Below are positions 23,337 through 34,285 of a DNA stretch of 64,000 nucleotides, piece after piece (positions within the stretch are counted from its first letter, which is position 1; each line of letters opens with the position of its first letter). The position numbers were made by a program, and so were the translations under genes. Source of the DNA: Bolinopsis microptera (lineage: Eukaryota; Ctenophora; Tentaculata; Lobata; Bolinopsidae); NCBI RefSeq assembly GCF_026151205.1, contig NC_087077.1:20791510-20855509 (forward strand), in the 5' to 3' direction. The notes beneath the pieces were generated by a model, which was given only the letters and a program-made list of their open reading frames with translations, ran no database searches and was not told the DNA's origin.

Positions 23337-24364
23337 TAGTTTTTCAGAGTTAATCATCACATATAGACAGCATGAGAGTAGGCCTGGCCATCTCGAAGTG
23401 ATAATAATTATTAAATGTTTCGCAGATTGGCAATTAATCGGTGTAGTTGGTGTTGTACACACTGCACTGATCACGATATCACGTTGTACGTGTAATGTAA
23501 ATATAGTGTGGATAAATGCGAATATATATTCTAAATAACTGATATATGCCTATGGCAGTATCAAGTATATTCTGAGAAAGATGGAGTAGACTGTAGCCAG
23601 GAATAGTACCTTGATATTTAGACCGTTACCGGACCTCCTTTAATGGTAACCATGGTAACTATAGTAACCACTGTGAATCTTGATCTTATAACAACTAGTA
23701 ATAGTATCCTTTAAGACTTAGACAGTACAGTGAATAAACACGCTGAAAAGCGATGAAAATGCAAGCGCGCGACCGAATATGTAGTGCTGAAAGAGGGTGC
23801 CGAAATCTCGCGGAAAATCTCACGATATCGTGAGCCTAGCTATGAGATTTAAACGAAACTAGCAAAAATCTGGCAAAACCTCGCGCGCGTTACGTCGAAG
23901 TTTTCACGCTATAAACAAGTGATAAAATACACGTTAAGTTCCTAATTCCCTCAACTTTTAAGTTAAACTTTTTCTGTTTCCTCATTTATTTACAAATTTT
24001 GTGCGATGAGTCTGGCTCGCAATCTCGCATAAATCTTGAGCTGGGCATCAGATGTTCGAGACACAGGAGACTATCATTAAGCTGCAGTCAGAACTACTAG
24101 CCTGCAAAAATGAACAGTTGGAATCGTTGCAGACGTCAGTTAAATCGTCAGTAGGAGAGTCTGTCAAGGCTGAATTCCAATCCTTCAGCTCGGTATTACA
24201 GGGGCGAATTGTCCAGAATCTCAGAAGCCTGTCAGTTCTGAAATGATCAAGAAAGCTGTGAAAACTGTGGTACAGGAGGAAGACCGAAACAAAAATCTGA
24301 TGATTTTTGATTTATCGGAGCAGGACAATGAGGAGCTCAGCACCGTGGTCAGTGAAGTGTTCTT

Positions 24365-25402
24365 TGTTGGAACCCTGTTCTTGGGTTAATTAAATAACAA
24401 ATAATACTCAATTATTATAAATACAAATTAGATGAATAAAGAGGTTATACAAATAAATGGTGTTTCAAATGTAACCTTGTTACTCTATGTACTCACCCTC
24501 AAATAGTGAATGAGTGATTAAAAGGTGATTGGTGCGACTCAGCTACTCACACTGCTATAACTAATACACAAATCAATACTAAACTAAATAATGTCTTTTT
24601 ACTATTAGATTAAACTACTATTAAATTAAAACTACTACTCCTGATGATGATGTTCTTCTTACTATATGAGGTACTTCTGAATGATGAGGACTTCAACTAA
24701 ACTGGAACTGATAACTATAATAAAAACCCTGGGGGAAAACTACCGTGAGTAAAGTGAAAGGTAATCCACGTGAAACTATAAATGAAAGTGAAAGAGGAAG
24801 CGGGAACTCCTAGACTAAACTACTAAACTATAACTATAAACTACTTACCACTCTTTCCACGTCACAGAACACAGATAGTATCTGTCGACTGGAATCTGTG
24901 GGATCACTAAAACAACGTCACTCCTCTCCCTTCTGCTACGCTAGAGTCTGGAGTCGACAACGTCACTCCTCTCCCTTCTGCTTCGCTACGTTAATGTGGC
25001 TCTTGCTATGTGTTGGTTCAGCCGAATTAATTATTATGTAATCAAGTTTATTTTTCTCTTTTAGTTAGTTGTCATCCGGCCAAACATTAAGCAACTTATA
25101 TTGCAGTTCCATTTATCAATTAGTATATAAAAATATGTCATTGTAATTTTGCATGGCTGAAATGTAACGCTTGATTTATATATATAATAATTAATTGAAT
25201 TTTCAAATAAAAAAAAGAGTCTGGAGTCAACTAAACACTGGACACTCCTGGAGTCTGGAGTCGAGCCTTGTCTGCCTTCTGGAGTCCCTTTACCCCAACA
25301 CTGTATATACAATCACTGGAACTAAACCTTTGCTAAAGTGAGATACAGGGTTAGTAATATGAAGTACAATAACAAGCTACAAATAGAATTAAGATTCTAA
25401 CA
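24365..25402 (+). mobile_element. Solo LTR, 1,038 bp
   Basis: Starts TGTTGGAACC and ends GATTCTAACA, an 8-bp TGTTRGAA inverted terminus of LTR type. TTCTT lies directly on both sides (24360-24364 and 25403-25407), and removal restores the LINE ORF1 frame. There is no internal gag-pol, so it is a solo LTR left by recombination. Orientation is assigned by the AATAAA at 24434 and is uncertain. It carries an internal partial duplication of CGTCACTCCTCTCCCTTCTG. Confidence 0.85.
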
Positions 25403-25726
25403 TTCTTAGCAATCGGAGAGAAACCCAGAATCGAAGCTAGTAGAGTCGGAAAGCTCAAACCTGGCAAGGCTGTGAGACCAGTTAAAGTGACTGCGGCAAG
25501 TGCAACAATTGTTAATCAGATTCTCGCTAAATTGAGAAACCTGCGAGCAACGGAAAAGTTTAAAACTGTTTTTATCAGCCCAGATCGATCTCCAGAACAG
25601 AGAGCCAAGCAAAAAGAACTCGTCAGGGACATGAAACGATTGGTAACTGAGCAGCCTGATAAGCTACACTTTATCAGAAACGGTGCTATAAAGAGTACTG
25701 ATAAGACTAATAAGACTGCAGAATAA

Positions 25727-26095
25727 GCCTGTGTGTTTTTAATAATTGATTATTATTAGTGTATTCAAGTTTTTGTTGTATGGAGGATGTTTTAACTCAC
25801 TCTTGTGTGCCCAGTCTTGCACTGTCAGTATTTCTCGACACTTTGAGCACACAAAACTGTCAGTTTTCGCGACAATTGTCAGATTTCGTTTTCAGTTCTG
25901 TCAATTTCAAGCGCTACTAGCTCTACTACTAGTAGTCTACTTCAGCTCACATTAAAGGGAGTTTTCGTCGTGCGTGTAGCGCCCTTCAAGTTTAACTTGG
26001 ACGGATAGGATTTATAAAACTTCTGATTATAACATTTATACTATATTGTATTTTGTATTTTAGTAAATGGTCATTAGAACCACCGGCACCGTCCG
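25727..26095. other. Sequence after ORF1, no ORF2
   Basis: Where a LINE ORF2 would be expected there is only ~370 bp of non-coding sequence before the pyrimidine satellite resumes. Confidence 0.5.
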
Positions 26096-27699
26096 GGCCC
26101 AAACAAACAATCCTCCTCCGCATCCTCCACAGTCCTCCTCAACCTCCTCCTCCTTATCCTTCTCAGTCCTTCTCTTCACAGTCCTCCTCAACCTCCTTCT
26201 CTTCAGTCCTCCTAATCATCCTCCTCCCCTCAGTCCTCCTGATCCTCAGTCATCACATGTACGATACCTTCTCAGTCCTCCTTCTCCCCATCCTCATCAA
26301 AAACGGACTAAAACTGACAAAAACTGTTACGATAATAACATTTAAATCCTCCTTTCCCCCCCCCCCCCCCTCCTCCTCCTCCTCCTTCTCCTCCTCTTCC
26401 TCCTTCTCCTCCTCAGTTCTTCTCTTCCTTATCATCCTTCTCAGTCCTCCTACTCATCTTCCTCCTCATCCTCCTCTTTATCAGTCCTCCTCAACCTCTT
26501 CCCCCTCCTCCTCAGTCCTTCTTTTCCTCAGACCTTCTCAACCTCCTCCTCTCCAGTCCTCCTACTTTTCCTCCTCCTCCTCAGTCCTCGCATGTACAGT
26601 ACATTCTCAGTCCTCCTTCTCCCCACCCTCATCCTCCTCTTCCTCCTAAAAAAACGGACAGAAACGGACGTAAATCGACATAAACGGACATAAACGGACA
26701 AAAACTGTTACGATATTAACATTTAGATCCTCCTTCTCCCCTCCTCGCCCTCCTCCTCCTCAGTCCTCCTCCTCAGTTCTCCTCCTCCTTAACATCCTTC
26801 TCAGGCCTCCTACTCATCCTCCTCCTCATCCTCCTCTTTACCAGTCCTCCTTCTCCTCAGTCCTCCTCTACTTCTTCCCCCTCCTCCTCAGTCCTCCTTT
26901 TCCTCAGACCTTCTCAACCTCCTCCTCTCCAGTCCTCCTACGCATCTTCCTCCTCCTCAGTCCTTCTCAGTCCTTGCATGTACACTGTACAGTACATTCT
27001 CAGTCCTCCTTATCCCCACCCTCATCCTCCTGCTCCTCAAAAACGGACAGAAACAGACGTAAATGATCATAAACAGACAAAAACTGTTACGGAAATAACA
27101 TGTAGATGCTTCCTCCTCCTTTCCCCTCCTCCCCTCCTCTTCCTCAGTCCTCCTCCTCCTAAGTCCTCCTCCTCAGTCCCCCTCCTCAGTCCTCTTCCTC
27201 CTCAGTCATCGTTCTTAGTCCCCCTCCTCCCCATCCTCATCATCTTCTTCCTCAGTCCTCCTTCTCCTCAGTCATTCTCCTTCTCCTCCTCCTTTTCCTC
27301 GTCAGTCCTCTTCCTTTTCAGTCCTACTGATCCTCCTCAGTGTTCGTCCTCCTCAGTCCCATTCCGTCCTTCTTTTCCACTTTATCCTCCTCCTCCCCAG
27401 TTCTCCTCCTCCTCCACTTCTTTCTCAGTCCTCCTCTTCCTCAGTCCTCCTCCTCTTCAGTCATCCTCTTCCTCCTCAGTCCTTGTATGTACGACACATT
27501 CTCAGTTCTACTCTTCTTCAGTTTTCTCCCTTCTCTTCCCCCTTCTCCTCCTCAATCCTCATTCTCCTCCTCAGTCTTTCTCAGTCCTCCTCCTCCTCCT
27601 CCTCTTCGGTCCTCCTACTCATCCTCCTCCTCTTCCTCTTCATCCTCCTCCTCAACAGTTCTCCTCCTCCTTTACCTCTTACTCAGTCCTCCTCTTCCT

Positions 27700-28521
27700 C
27701 AGTCATCCTCTTCCTCCTCAGTAATTGTATGTACGGCACATTCTCGGTTCTACTCTTCTTCAGTTCTTCCCCTTCTCTTCCTCCTTCTCCTCCTCAGGCC
27801 TCAATCCTCATCCTCCTCCTCAGTCTTTCTCAGTCCTCCTCCTCCTCTTCCCCCTCTTCGGTCCTCCTACTCATCCTCCTCCTCTTCCTATTCATCCTCC
27901 TCCTCCTCCATCTCTTCCTTGGTCCTCCTCTTCTTCTGTCCTCCTCCTCCTCTGTCCTTGTATGTGCGACACATTCTCAGTTCTACTCTTCTTCAGTTCT
28001 TTCCCTTCTCTTCCTCTTCCTCCTCCTCCTCCTCCTCCTCAATCCTCCTTCTCATCCTCAGTCTTTCTCAGTCCTCCTCCTCCTCCTCTTCAGTCCTCCT
28101 ACTCATCCTCCTCCTCTTCTCTTCATCCTCCTTCTCCCCAGTCCTCCTTCTCCTCCACCTCTTCCTCAGTCCTCCTCTTCTTCAGTCCTCCTCCTCCTCA
28201 GTCCTTGTATGTAAGACACATTCTCAGTTCTACTCTTCCTCTGTCCTCTTCCTCCTCTTCCTCCTCCTCCTCCTCAATCCTCATCCTACTACTTATACTC
28301 GGTCCTCCTCAGTCCTCCTCCCCAGTCCTCATCCTCCTCAGTCCTCCCCCTTCTCCTCAGTCCTCCTCCTCCTCTTCCTTCTCCTCAGTCCTCCTTCTCC
28401 ACAGTCCTCATTGTCCTCCTCCTCTTCTTCCTCCTCAGTCCTCCTCCACTTCCACCTCCTCCTCCTCCTCAGTCCTCCTCCTCCTCAGTCCTCCTCAGTC
28501 CTCCTCAGTCCTCCTCAGTGC
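27700..28521 (+). repeat. Duplicated satellite block, copy 1
   Basis: An 822-bp block almost identical to 30475-31286 and in the same orientation. It begins CAGTCATCCTCTTCCTCCTC and spans three of the ~240-bp higher-order units. Confidence 0.9.
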
Positions 28522-28559
28522 TGACAGTGGTGTCACGTCCGTCTATGTCCGCTTGTCTC

Positions 28560-28672
28560 ATAGAATCCAAAAAGGACAGGACATAGGTGGACATAGGCGG
28601 ACATAGACGGACATAGGCGGACATAGGCGGACATAGGGGGACATAGGCGGACATAGACGGACATTAATGGAC
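28560..28672 (-). repeat. GGACATAGGC 10-bp minisatellite
   Basis: About nine 10-bp units GGACATAGGC/GGACATAGAC. Read on the minus strand they are TGTCCGCCTA, close to the plus-strand units at 30218-30400. Confidence 0.9.
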
Positions 28673-30217
28673 ACTTAAATTGCTAAATAAAATGTTTAAT
28701 TTTTGCTGTTATAGGGGGGATCATGTTTTTTGTCCGTTCGGTACCCTATATTTTCAAAACAGACAAAAAATAGAGCGGACAAAAACGGACAAAAATGGAC
28801 AAAAACGGACAAAAATGGAAATAACATTTAGATGCTTCCTCCTCCTACTCTTCCTCCTCCTCCCCTGGGTCTTCCTGATCTTCCTCAGTCCTCTTCCTCC
28901 TCCCCTCCTCAGTCCTCCTCCTACTCCTCCTCCTCATCCTCAGTCCTCCTCATCAGTCCTCAACAGTCCTTCTCCTCCCCAGTCCTCCTCCTCCTCCTGA
29001 GTCCTCCTCCTGGGTCCTTCTCCTGGGTCCTCCTCCTCCTCTTCATCCTCCTCCTCTTCCTCCTCTTCCTCCTCAGTCCTCCTCAGTCCTCCTCCTCATC
29101 CTTCTCCTCAGTCCTCCATCCTCCTCCTCAGTCCTCCCCCAGTCCCCCTCCTCCTCCTCCTATTCAGTCCTCCTCCTCCTTCTCAGTCCTCCTCAGTCCT
29201 CCTCCTCCTCCTGAGTCCTCCTCCTCCTCCTCCTCCTCTTCCCTCTCAGTCATCCTCCTCAGCCATCCTCCTCAGTCCTCCTCAGTCCTCCTCCTCAGTC
29301 CTCCTCCTCCTGGGTCCTCGTCCTCCTCTTCATCCTCCTCCTCTTCCTCCTCGGTCCTCAGTCCTCCACCTCCTGGGTCTTCCTCCTCATCCTTCTCATC
29401 AGTCCTCCTCCTCCCCAGTCCTCTCCCAGTCACCCTCCTTCTCCTCCTCCTATTCAGTCCTCCTCCTCCTCCTCCTCCTCAGTTCTCCTCAGTCCTCCTT
29501 CTCATTTCTCCTAAGTCCTCCTCCTGAGTCCTCCTCCTGAGTCCTCATCCTCTTCCTTCTGAGTCCTCCTCCTGAGTCCTCCTCCTCCCTCTCAGTCATC
29601 CTCCTCAGTCATCCTCCGCAGCCATCCTCCCCAGCCATCCTCCTCAGCCATCCTCCTCAGTACTCCTCAGTCCTCCTTCTTCTCAGTCATCGTCAGTCCT
29701 CCTCCTCAATTCTCCTCAGTCCTCCTCCTCCTCCTGGGTCCTCCTCCTCCTCATCAGTCCTCAACAGTTCTCCTCCCAAGTCCTCCTCCTCCTCCTGGGG
29801 CCTTTTCCTGGGTCCTCCTCCTGGGTCCTCCTCCTCCTGGGTCCTCCTCCTCCTGGGTCCTCCTTCTCCTCCTCAGTCCTTCTCCTCCTCCTCCTCAGTC
29901 CTCTTCCTCCTCTTCCTCCTCTTCCTCCCTCTCAGTCATCCTCCTCAGCCATCCTCCTCAGCCATCCTCCTCAGTCCTCCTCATTCTCAGTCCTCCTCAG
30001 TTCTCCTCCTGAGTCCTCCTCCTCCTCAGTCATCCTCCTCAGTTCCCCTCCTCCTCCTAGGTCCTCCTTCTGGGTCCTCCTCCTCCTGGGTCTTCCTGAT
30101 CCTTCTCCTCCCTCTCAGTCATCCTCCTCAGTCATCCTCCTCAGCCATCCTCCTCAGCCATCCTTCTCAGCCATCCTCCTCAGTACTCTTCAGTACTCTT
30201 CAGTACTCTTCAGTCCT

Positions 30218-30460
30218 CAAAATGTTTGTCCGCTAATGTCCACCAATGTCCGCTAATGTCCACCAATGTCCATCCAAGTCCGCCAATGTCCGTCCGGGTC
30301 CGCCAATTTCCGTCCGAGTCCGCCAATGTCCGTCCGAGTCCGCCAATGTCCGTCCGAGTCCGCCAATGTCCGTCCGTGTCCGTCAATGTCCCAAAAAACA
30401 CGTCCGTTGTCTCATAGAATCCAAAAAGGACAGGACATAGGCGGACATAGACGGACATGA
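30218..30460 (+). repeat. GTCCGCCAAT minisatellite and inverted partner
   Basis: About 17 units of GTCCGCCAAT/GTCCGTCCGA on the plus strand (30228-30390), then, after CTCATAGAATCC, a few GGACATAGGC units (30430-30458) in the opposite sense, so the segment can fold back. Confidence 0.9.
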
Positions 30461-30474
30461 CACCCCCCCCCCCA

Positions 30475-31286
30475 CAGTCATCCTCTTCCTCCTCAGTAAT
30501 TGTATGTACGGCACATTCTCGGTTCTACTCTTCTTCAGTTCTTCCCCTTCTCTTCCTCCTTCTCCTCCTCAGGCCTCAATCCTCATCCTCCTCCTCAGTC
30601 TTTCTCAGTCCTCCTCCTCCTCCTCCCCCTCTTCGGTCCTCCTACTCATCCTCCTCCTCTTCCTATTCATCCTCCTCCTCCTCCATCTCTTCCATGGTCC
30701 TCCTCTTCTTCTGTCCTCCTCCTCCTCTGTCCTTGTATGTGCGACACATTGTCAGTTCTACTCTTCTTCAGTTCTCTCCCTTCTCTTCCTCTTCCTCCTC
30801 CTCCTCAATCCTCCTCCTCATCCTCAGTCTTTCTCAGTCCTCCTCCTCCTCCTCTTCAGTCCTCCTACTATTCCTCCTCCTCTTCTCTTCATCCTCCTTC
30901 TCCCCAGTCCTCCTCCTCCTCCACCTCTTCCTCAGTCCTCCTCTTCTTCAGTCCTCCTCCTCCTCAGTCCTTGTATGTAAGACACATTCTCAGTTCTACT
31001 CTTCCTCTGTCCTCTTCCTCCTCTTCCTCCTCCTCCTCCTCAATCCTCATCCTACTACTTATACTCGGTCCTCCTCAGTCCTCCTCCTCCTCCTCCCCAG
31101 TCCTCATCCTCCTCAGTCCTCCCCCTTCTCCTCAGTCCTCCTCCTCCTCTTCCTTCTCCTCAGTCCTCCTTCTCCACAGTCCTCATTGTCCTCCTCCTCT
31201 TCTTCTTCCTCAGTCCTCCTCCACTTCCACCTCCTCCTCCTCTTCAGTCCTCCTCTTCCTCAGTCCTCCTCAGTCCTCCTCAGTGC
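30475..31286 (+). repeat. Duplicated satellite block, copy 2
   Basis: An 812-bp direct copy of 27700-28521, starting immediately after a C-run at 30462-30473. Confidence 0.9.
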
Positions 31287-31556
31287 CGTCTTCCTCCTCA
31301 GTACTCTTCCTCCTCATTTTCTAAAAACGGACAAAATCGAACGGACAAAAACAAACATGAGCCCTGAAATCTCTCTGAAAATTATATTAATGATATATTG
31401 GTGTAACAAGGCTGTCTCAACCTTTACTTTTTTATATATCTTGTCATCACTCCTGGAGTAATGGATATTATATCTTTATTTCAATAAATATAATAATCAA
31501 TAAAATGGAATAGAATCTTGTCTTCTATTCAGCTCACTCTTCTAAAAGCTCTCCCT

Positions 31557-31997
31557 CTACATTCTCAACCTCATTCTCAACTTCATCATCTTCCTCATCT
31601 TCCTCATCAACATCATCACCCCTGTCTTCATCATTGGTGGTGTGTGCAAGATTGAGGTCGAGTTAAGTAGCTCAAACCTCAGACGACGTCTTAGATTCGC
31701 CATGATGAGGCTTTTGTCCCGGCTGGTCTTGGCTGCCAGAAGTGTTGCTACTCTTTTAAGGAACATGGTAGCCTGTGGGCTCATACCTCCGTTGGTAGAG
31801 AATACAAGACCATTGCAGGTTCCTTTTTCAATCTTTACACAGCGGTCTCCATATTTCCTTTCTTTCTCTCTCTCATGCTTACTGTACAACTTTTCTGGGG
31901 TGTCTTGATTAGTGTTGGATTTGGCTCCGGGCTGTAAAACCCTAATATCAAAAAATGCCATCTCCATCGGTGACCACAGACCTCTAGCTAGTCTCAA
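31557..31997 (-). pseudogene. Retroelement C-terminal domain fragment
   Basis: An open frame of 146 codons carries FDIRVLQPGAKS, YSKHEREKERKYGDR, GTCNGLVFSTNGGMSPQA and RRRLRFELLNS. This is the domain (F-D-R-V-P, Y-HE-EK-R-Y, LVFS-GGM, R-L-F-LLRS) found at the end of many invertebrate reverse-transcriptase ORFs. The RT is missing and the tail runs into Met/Arg-rich low complexity, so it is a relic. Confidence 0.6.
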
Positions 31998-32379
31998 CCT
32001 TTACTAGTTACTATTTCCTTCGAAATAGCTCAAAATGAATTTTTTGTTTTTTCTGTTATGGTTAAAGTAAATTTTTGAAAAAAAAACAAAAAACAAAAAA
32101 ACCGTTATCTCCGCCTTATACATTACCTACTAACAATCATATCTGTCCCCTTTAGCAAAACCATGGGTCGTTCACGTGATGATTACTTTGATCATATTTT
32201 ACCTAATCATTTCTACTATTTAATATTATGCATGCTTTTTTTTGCTCAGCAGCTGTTCAAAAGGATCAAACTCAAATATAAGATAATTAATCATTTCACA
32301 GTAATAAGTTTGAAACATATTTTAATCATACATTTAGCTCGTGTATGAATTAGTTACTTGGAAAGATAAAGATGTCCAT

Positions 32380-32452
32380 TTTTCAATTTTTTCAATTTTT
32401 TCAATTCTGAAACACGATTTTTCCAAAATTGAGATTGAAAAGATTGAGCTTC
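32380..32452. repeat. Short palindromic repeat GGTAGGAAGCTCAATC, copy 2 (inverted)
   Basis: Inverted relative of 19650-19742, with CAATTTTTTCAATT units at the outer end and GAGCTTCCTACCCCCC at the other. Confidence 0.7.
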
Positions 32453-32600
32453 CTACCCCCCAATTATGCACTTTCATACCAGTTCAAACATTATAGACCC
32501 TTTTAAAATCTCTAAAAAAATGTGTTTCTAGATCAAAACATGCAGTTTTGCTAGTACCTCAGTTAAGTTTTTCAAAATTGTCCCAGATTCAAACGACGAT

Positions 32601-32696
32601 TTGGTGCCCCCCCCCCCCCCCCCCCCAGATGGCGCCCCCCCCCCCCCCCCCCCCCCCCCGCACAGTAGGTCAGCGGGGCCCTACGTTACGCCACTG
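32601..32696 (-). repeat. Poly-C tract and possible hAT-type end
   Basis: Two C-runs of about 20-30 bases flank AGATGGCG. Read on the minus strand the right edge begins CAGTGGCGTAACGTAGGG, as in ends of hAT-type elements. A similar edge (GTTACGCCACTG) occurs at about 58285-58297. No partner end or 8-bp duplication was found. Confidence 0.4.
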
Positions 32697-34285
32697 ATAA
32701 TACCCAACTATCAAACAAATCAATGGCTGGTTAGGTGAACCATGTTCTTTCTGACACGTGATAGTGAATTTTGAACAATTAGCTTCCAACGTTGACCAAT
32801 TGAAATCCAGGACCACTGTCACTTGACAAAGATGAGTCAGAGGCTAGTTTTGTAGCATCTAACTTGGAGAACATGCTGAGCTAAATACACAGCAAGGGAT
32901 TTGCGTTTGACTGAAGCAGGGGTACGGTTGCTCTTATGAGTGATTTTGTTGGGTGATGATTTTCCCTTTGATTGAGGGTTCAAGTTTCTCTGCAGTAACG
33001 AAAGGGCTTACTGAGGTATGGGGGAGCAGAACAAGGTTGCACTGCCATCAATCTGGCGCAGAGTAATGCTAATTCATCTGTCTTCAGTATGGTCCTGAAT
33101 AAGGCTGTGTTCCAAAGCTGTCCTGAGATTTTCTGGTCATATTCATTATGTCGCCTGGGAGAGAGTAAGATTGGCAACACGGGACTTTGTTTACGTCCTA
33201 AAATGAGGACTCTTGTTGTCCTTACGATATGGTGGAAATCATGGAGCCTGGTGATATGGACCTTCTCTTCATTGAATGGAATGGTATTTCCTTGCTTGCC
33301 CATTTTCATACTTTAGTGATCATGGCGCTGTTTAGTTTCAGACTTGGGAAAACTGTGGCGTAAACGTTCTAAAATAGAATTATTATAGGGCTTGTTCATT
33401 TAACGGCCTTGTGTTATGGAAGCCTCCATTGTAGGCATATGGGAAATACCATTAGGTATGCTACAAGCCCTATGTTAAACGTTTGTGTGTATTGTTGTTT
33501 CAATATCCAATCTTTGAGAGTATCAAACAAAACTGAATACACTTGAATCAATTCATGATCATGGATTGATGGACTTACAAACGTTAACACTGGTTAAGAT
33601 TGTTTGTTAACATCAGAAGAATTCACAGAGATGGGTTGCTATTAAGTTCAGTCACTCTGCTAATCTCACAGTTTTGAGTTTCTGAGTCATGTCAGAGATA
33701 AGTACATTGGTCCACGCAAGAGAAATGGAAACGCATTTTTGTCATGCCTGAGCCTGGAGTTAAGTTTGGGTAGACGATGCAATTTGTCTCCTCAAATTGG
33801 TCGTTTTCATGACTTAGTGATACACAGGCTAGAACATTTTGCTTTTGCACTGTTAGGTCTGTCACGTAGGCTGTAATTTCTGATGGGATTACCGGACATT
33901 GTTCAAATAAACACATTAATGCAAGAATTCAGGATAGGTGTCTAAAAACCGTTGCTACGTTTATAGTTATTTAGTTGTTGATAACAGTACCCCCCTTTGC
34001 AGCAATTCTGAAGTTGGGAATGAGTGGGGTCTGATATTCTTTACGTAATAGATGGGTGATAGGTGATAGATGGAGTTAACAGCTCTTAAAAACGATGTCT
34101 GATAGTTTTAGGATGTCTTTAAAAAAAGTTTCAAGCAACAACCATTTACTTCGAAATACACAAACCTGTTAATGGTTGCACTTTGTTTGAGGTGTTTATT
34201 CCCATAGGGGTCCTTCAAAATTATTTGTTATAATAGTAGTGTTGTAAGTATTTTACTCTTGTAATAGACTCTTTATCTTTTCTAT
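32697..34285. other. No gene recognised; two unexplained minus-strand frames
   Basis: Minus-strand frames of 109 codons (33309-32980) and 74 codons (33916-33692) show even composition and few low-complexity tracts, but no motif I recognise. They could be decayed exons of the element to the right or chance. Confidence 0.3.

Larger units (their letters stand above)
22052..23557. repeat. Composite of nested inverted repeats with a tRNA-like core
   Basis: A ~178-bp unit occurs inverted at 22065-22241 (-) and upright at 23219-23398 (+). A ~145-bp spacer occurs inverted at 22242-23218 (now split by a MITE) and upright at 23399-23544. The order is unit', spacer', unit, spacer. The 13-bp word TATGCCTATGGCA lies directly at both outer ends (22052-22064 and 23545-23557), consistent with a target duplication. 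Confidence 0.75.
21359..24045. mobile_element. 2,687-bp insertion with 8-bp target duplication
   Basis: CATCAGAT lies on both sides (21351-21358 and 24046-24053). The ends, CCCCTATTAAGATT and, read inward from the right, CCCAGCTCAAGATT, match at about 10 of 14-17 positions, a weak terminal inverted repeat. Both subterminal regions are rich in GTGCGATGAG and TCGCGA-type words. No transposase is visible, so it is non-autonomous. The 8-bp duplication suits hAT-, P- or Merlin-type elements, but the class is not settled. Confidence 0.7.
21105..25726 (+). pseudogene. LINE ORF1, split by two insertions and one frameshift
   Basis: Three coding pieces belong together: 21105-21358, 24054-24359 and 25403-25726. 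Piece 1 includes INMFRGDSVELLSKAMYEME and LHEALRYLEEF. Piece 2 includes EEDRNKNLMIFDLSEQDNEE. Piece 3 includes KVTAASATIVNQIL, FISPDRSPEQRAKQKELV and ends at TAA. The EEDR-KN-M-F and SPDR-EERA-KEL blocks match ORF1 nucleic-acid-binding proteins of CR1/L2-type LINEs. Removing 21359-24045 plus one copy of an 8-bp duplication joins pieces 1 and 2 in frame; removing 24365-25402 plus one copy of a 5-bp duplication joins pieces 2 and 3 in frame. One frameshift near 24220-24243 remains. No ORF2 follows. An alternative upstream ATG lies at 21075. Confidence 0.75.
26096..31320 (+). repeat. Pyrimidine satellite, block 2, with higher-order structure
   Basis: More than 5 kb of (CCT)n/CAGTCCT sequence on the plus strand. 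Heads with ACGGACAAAAACTGTTACG and AACATTTA recur near 26300, 26650, 27045 and 28730. A second marker, GTATGTACGACACATTCTCAG or close variants, recurs at about 240-bp spacing (27483, 27725, 27958, 28203 and again 30500, 30733, 30972), so there is a higher-order unit. The strongly one-stranded purine/pyrimidine bias favours triplex (H-DNA) formation. Confidence 0.95.

Noticed and set aside
20089-31461. Long Ser/Pro/Leu/Val reading frames of up to ~390 codons
   Set aside because: They occur in all three frames of a (CCT)n pyrimidine satellite and have no non-repetitive content, so they are by-products of the repeat.
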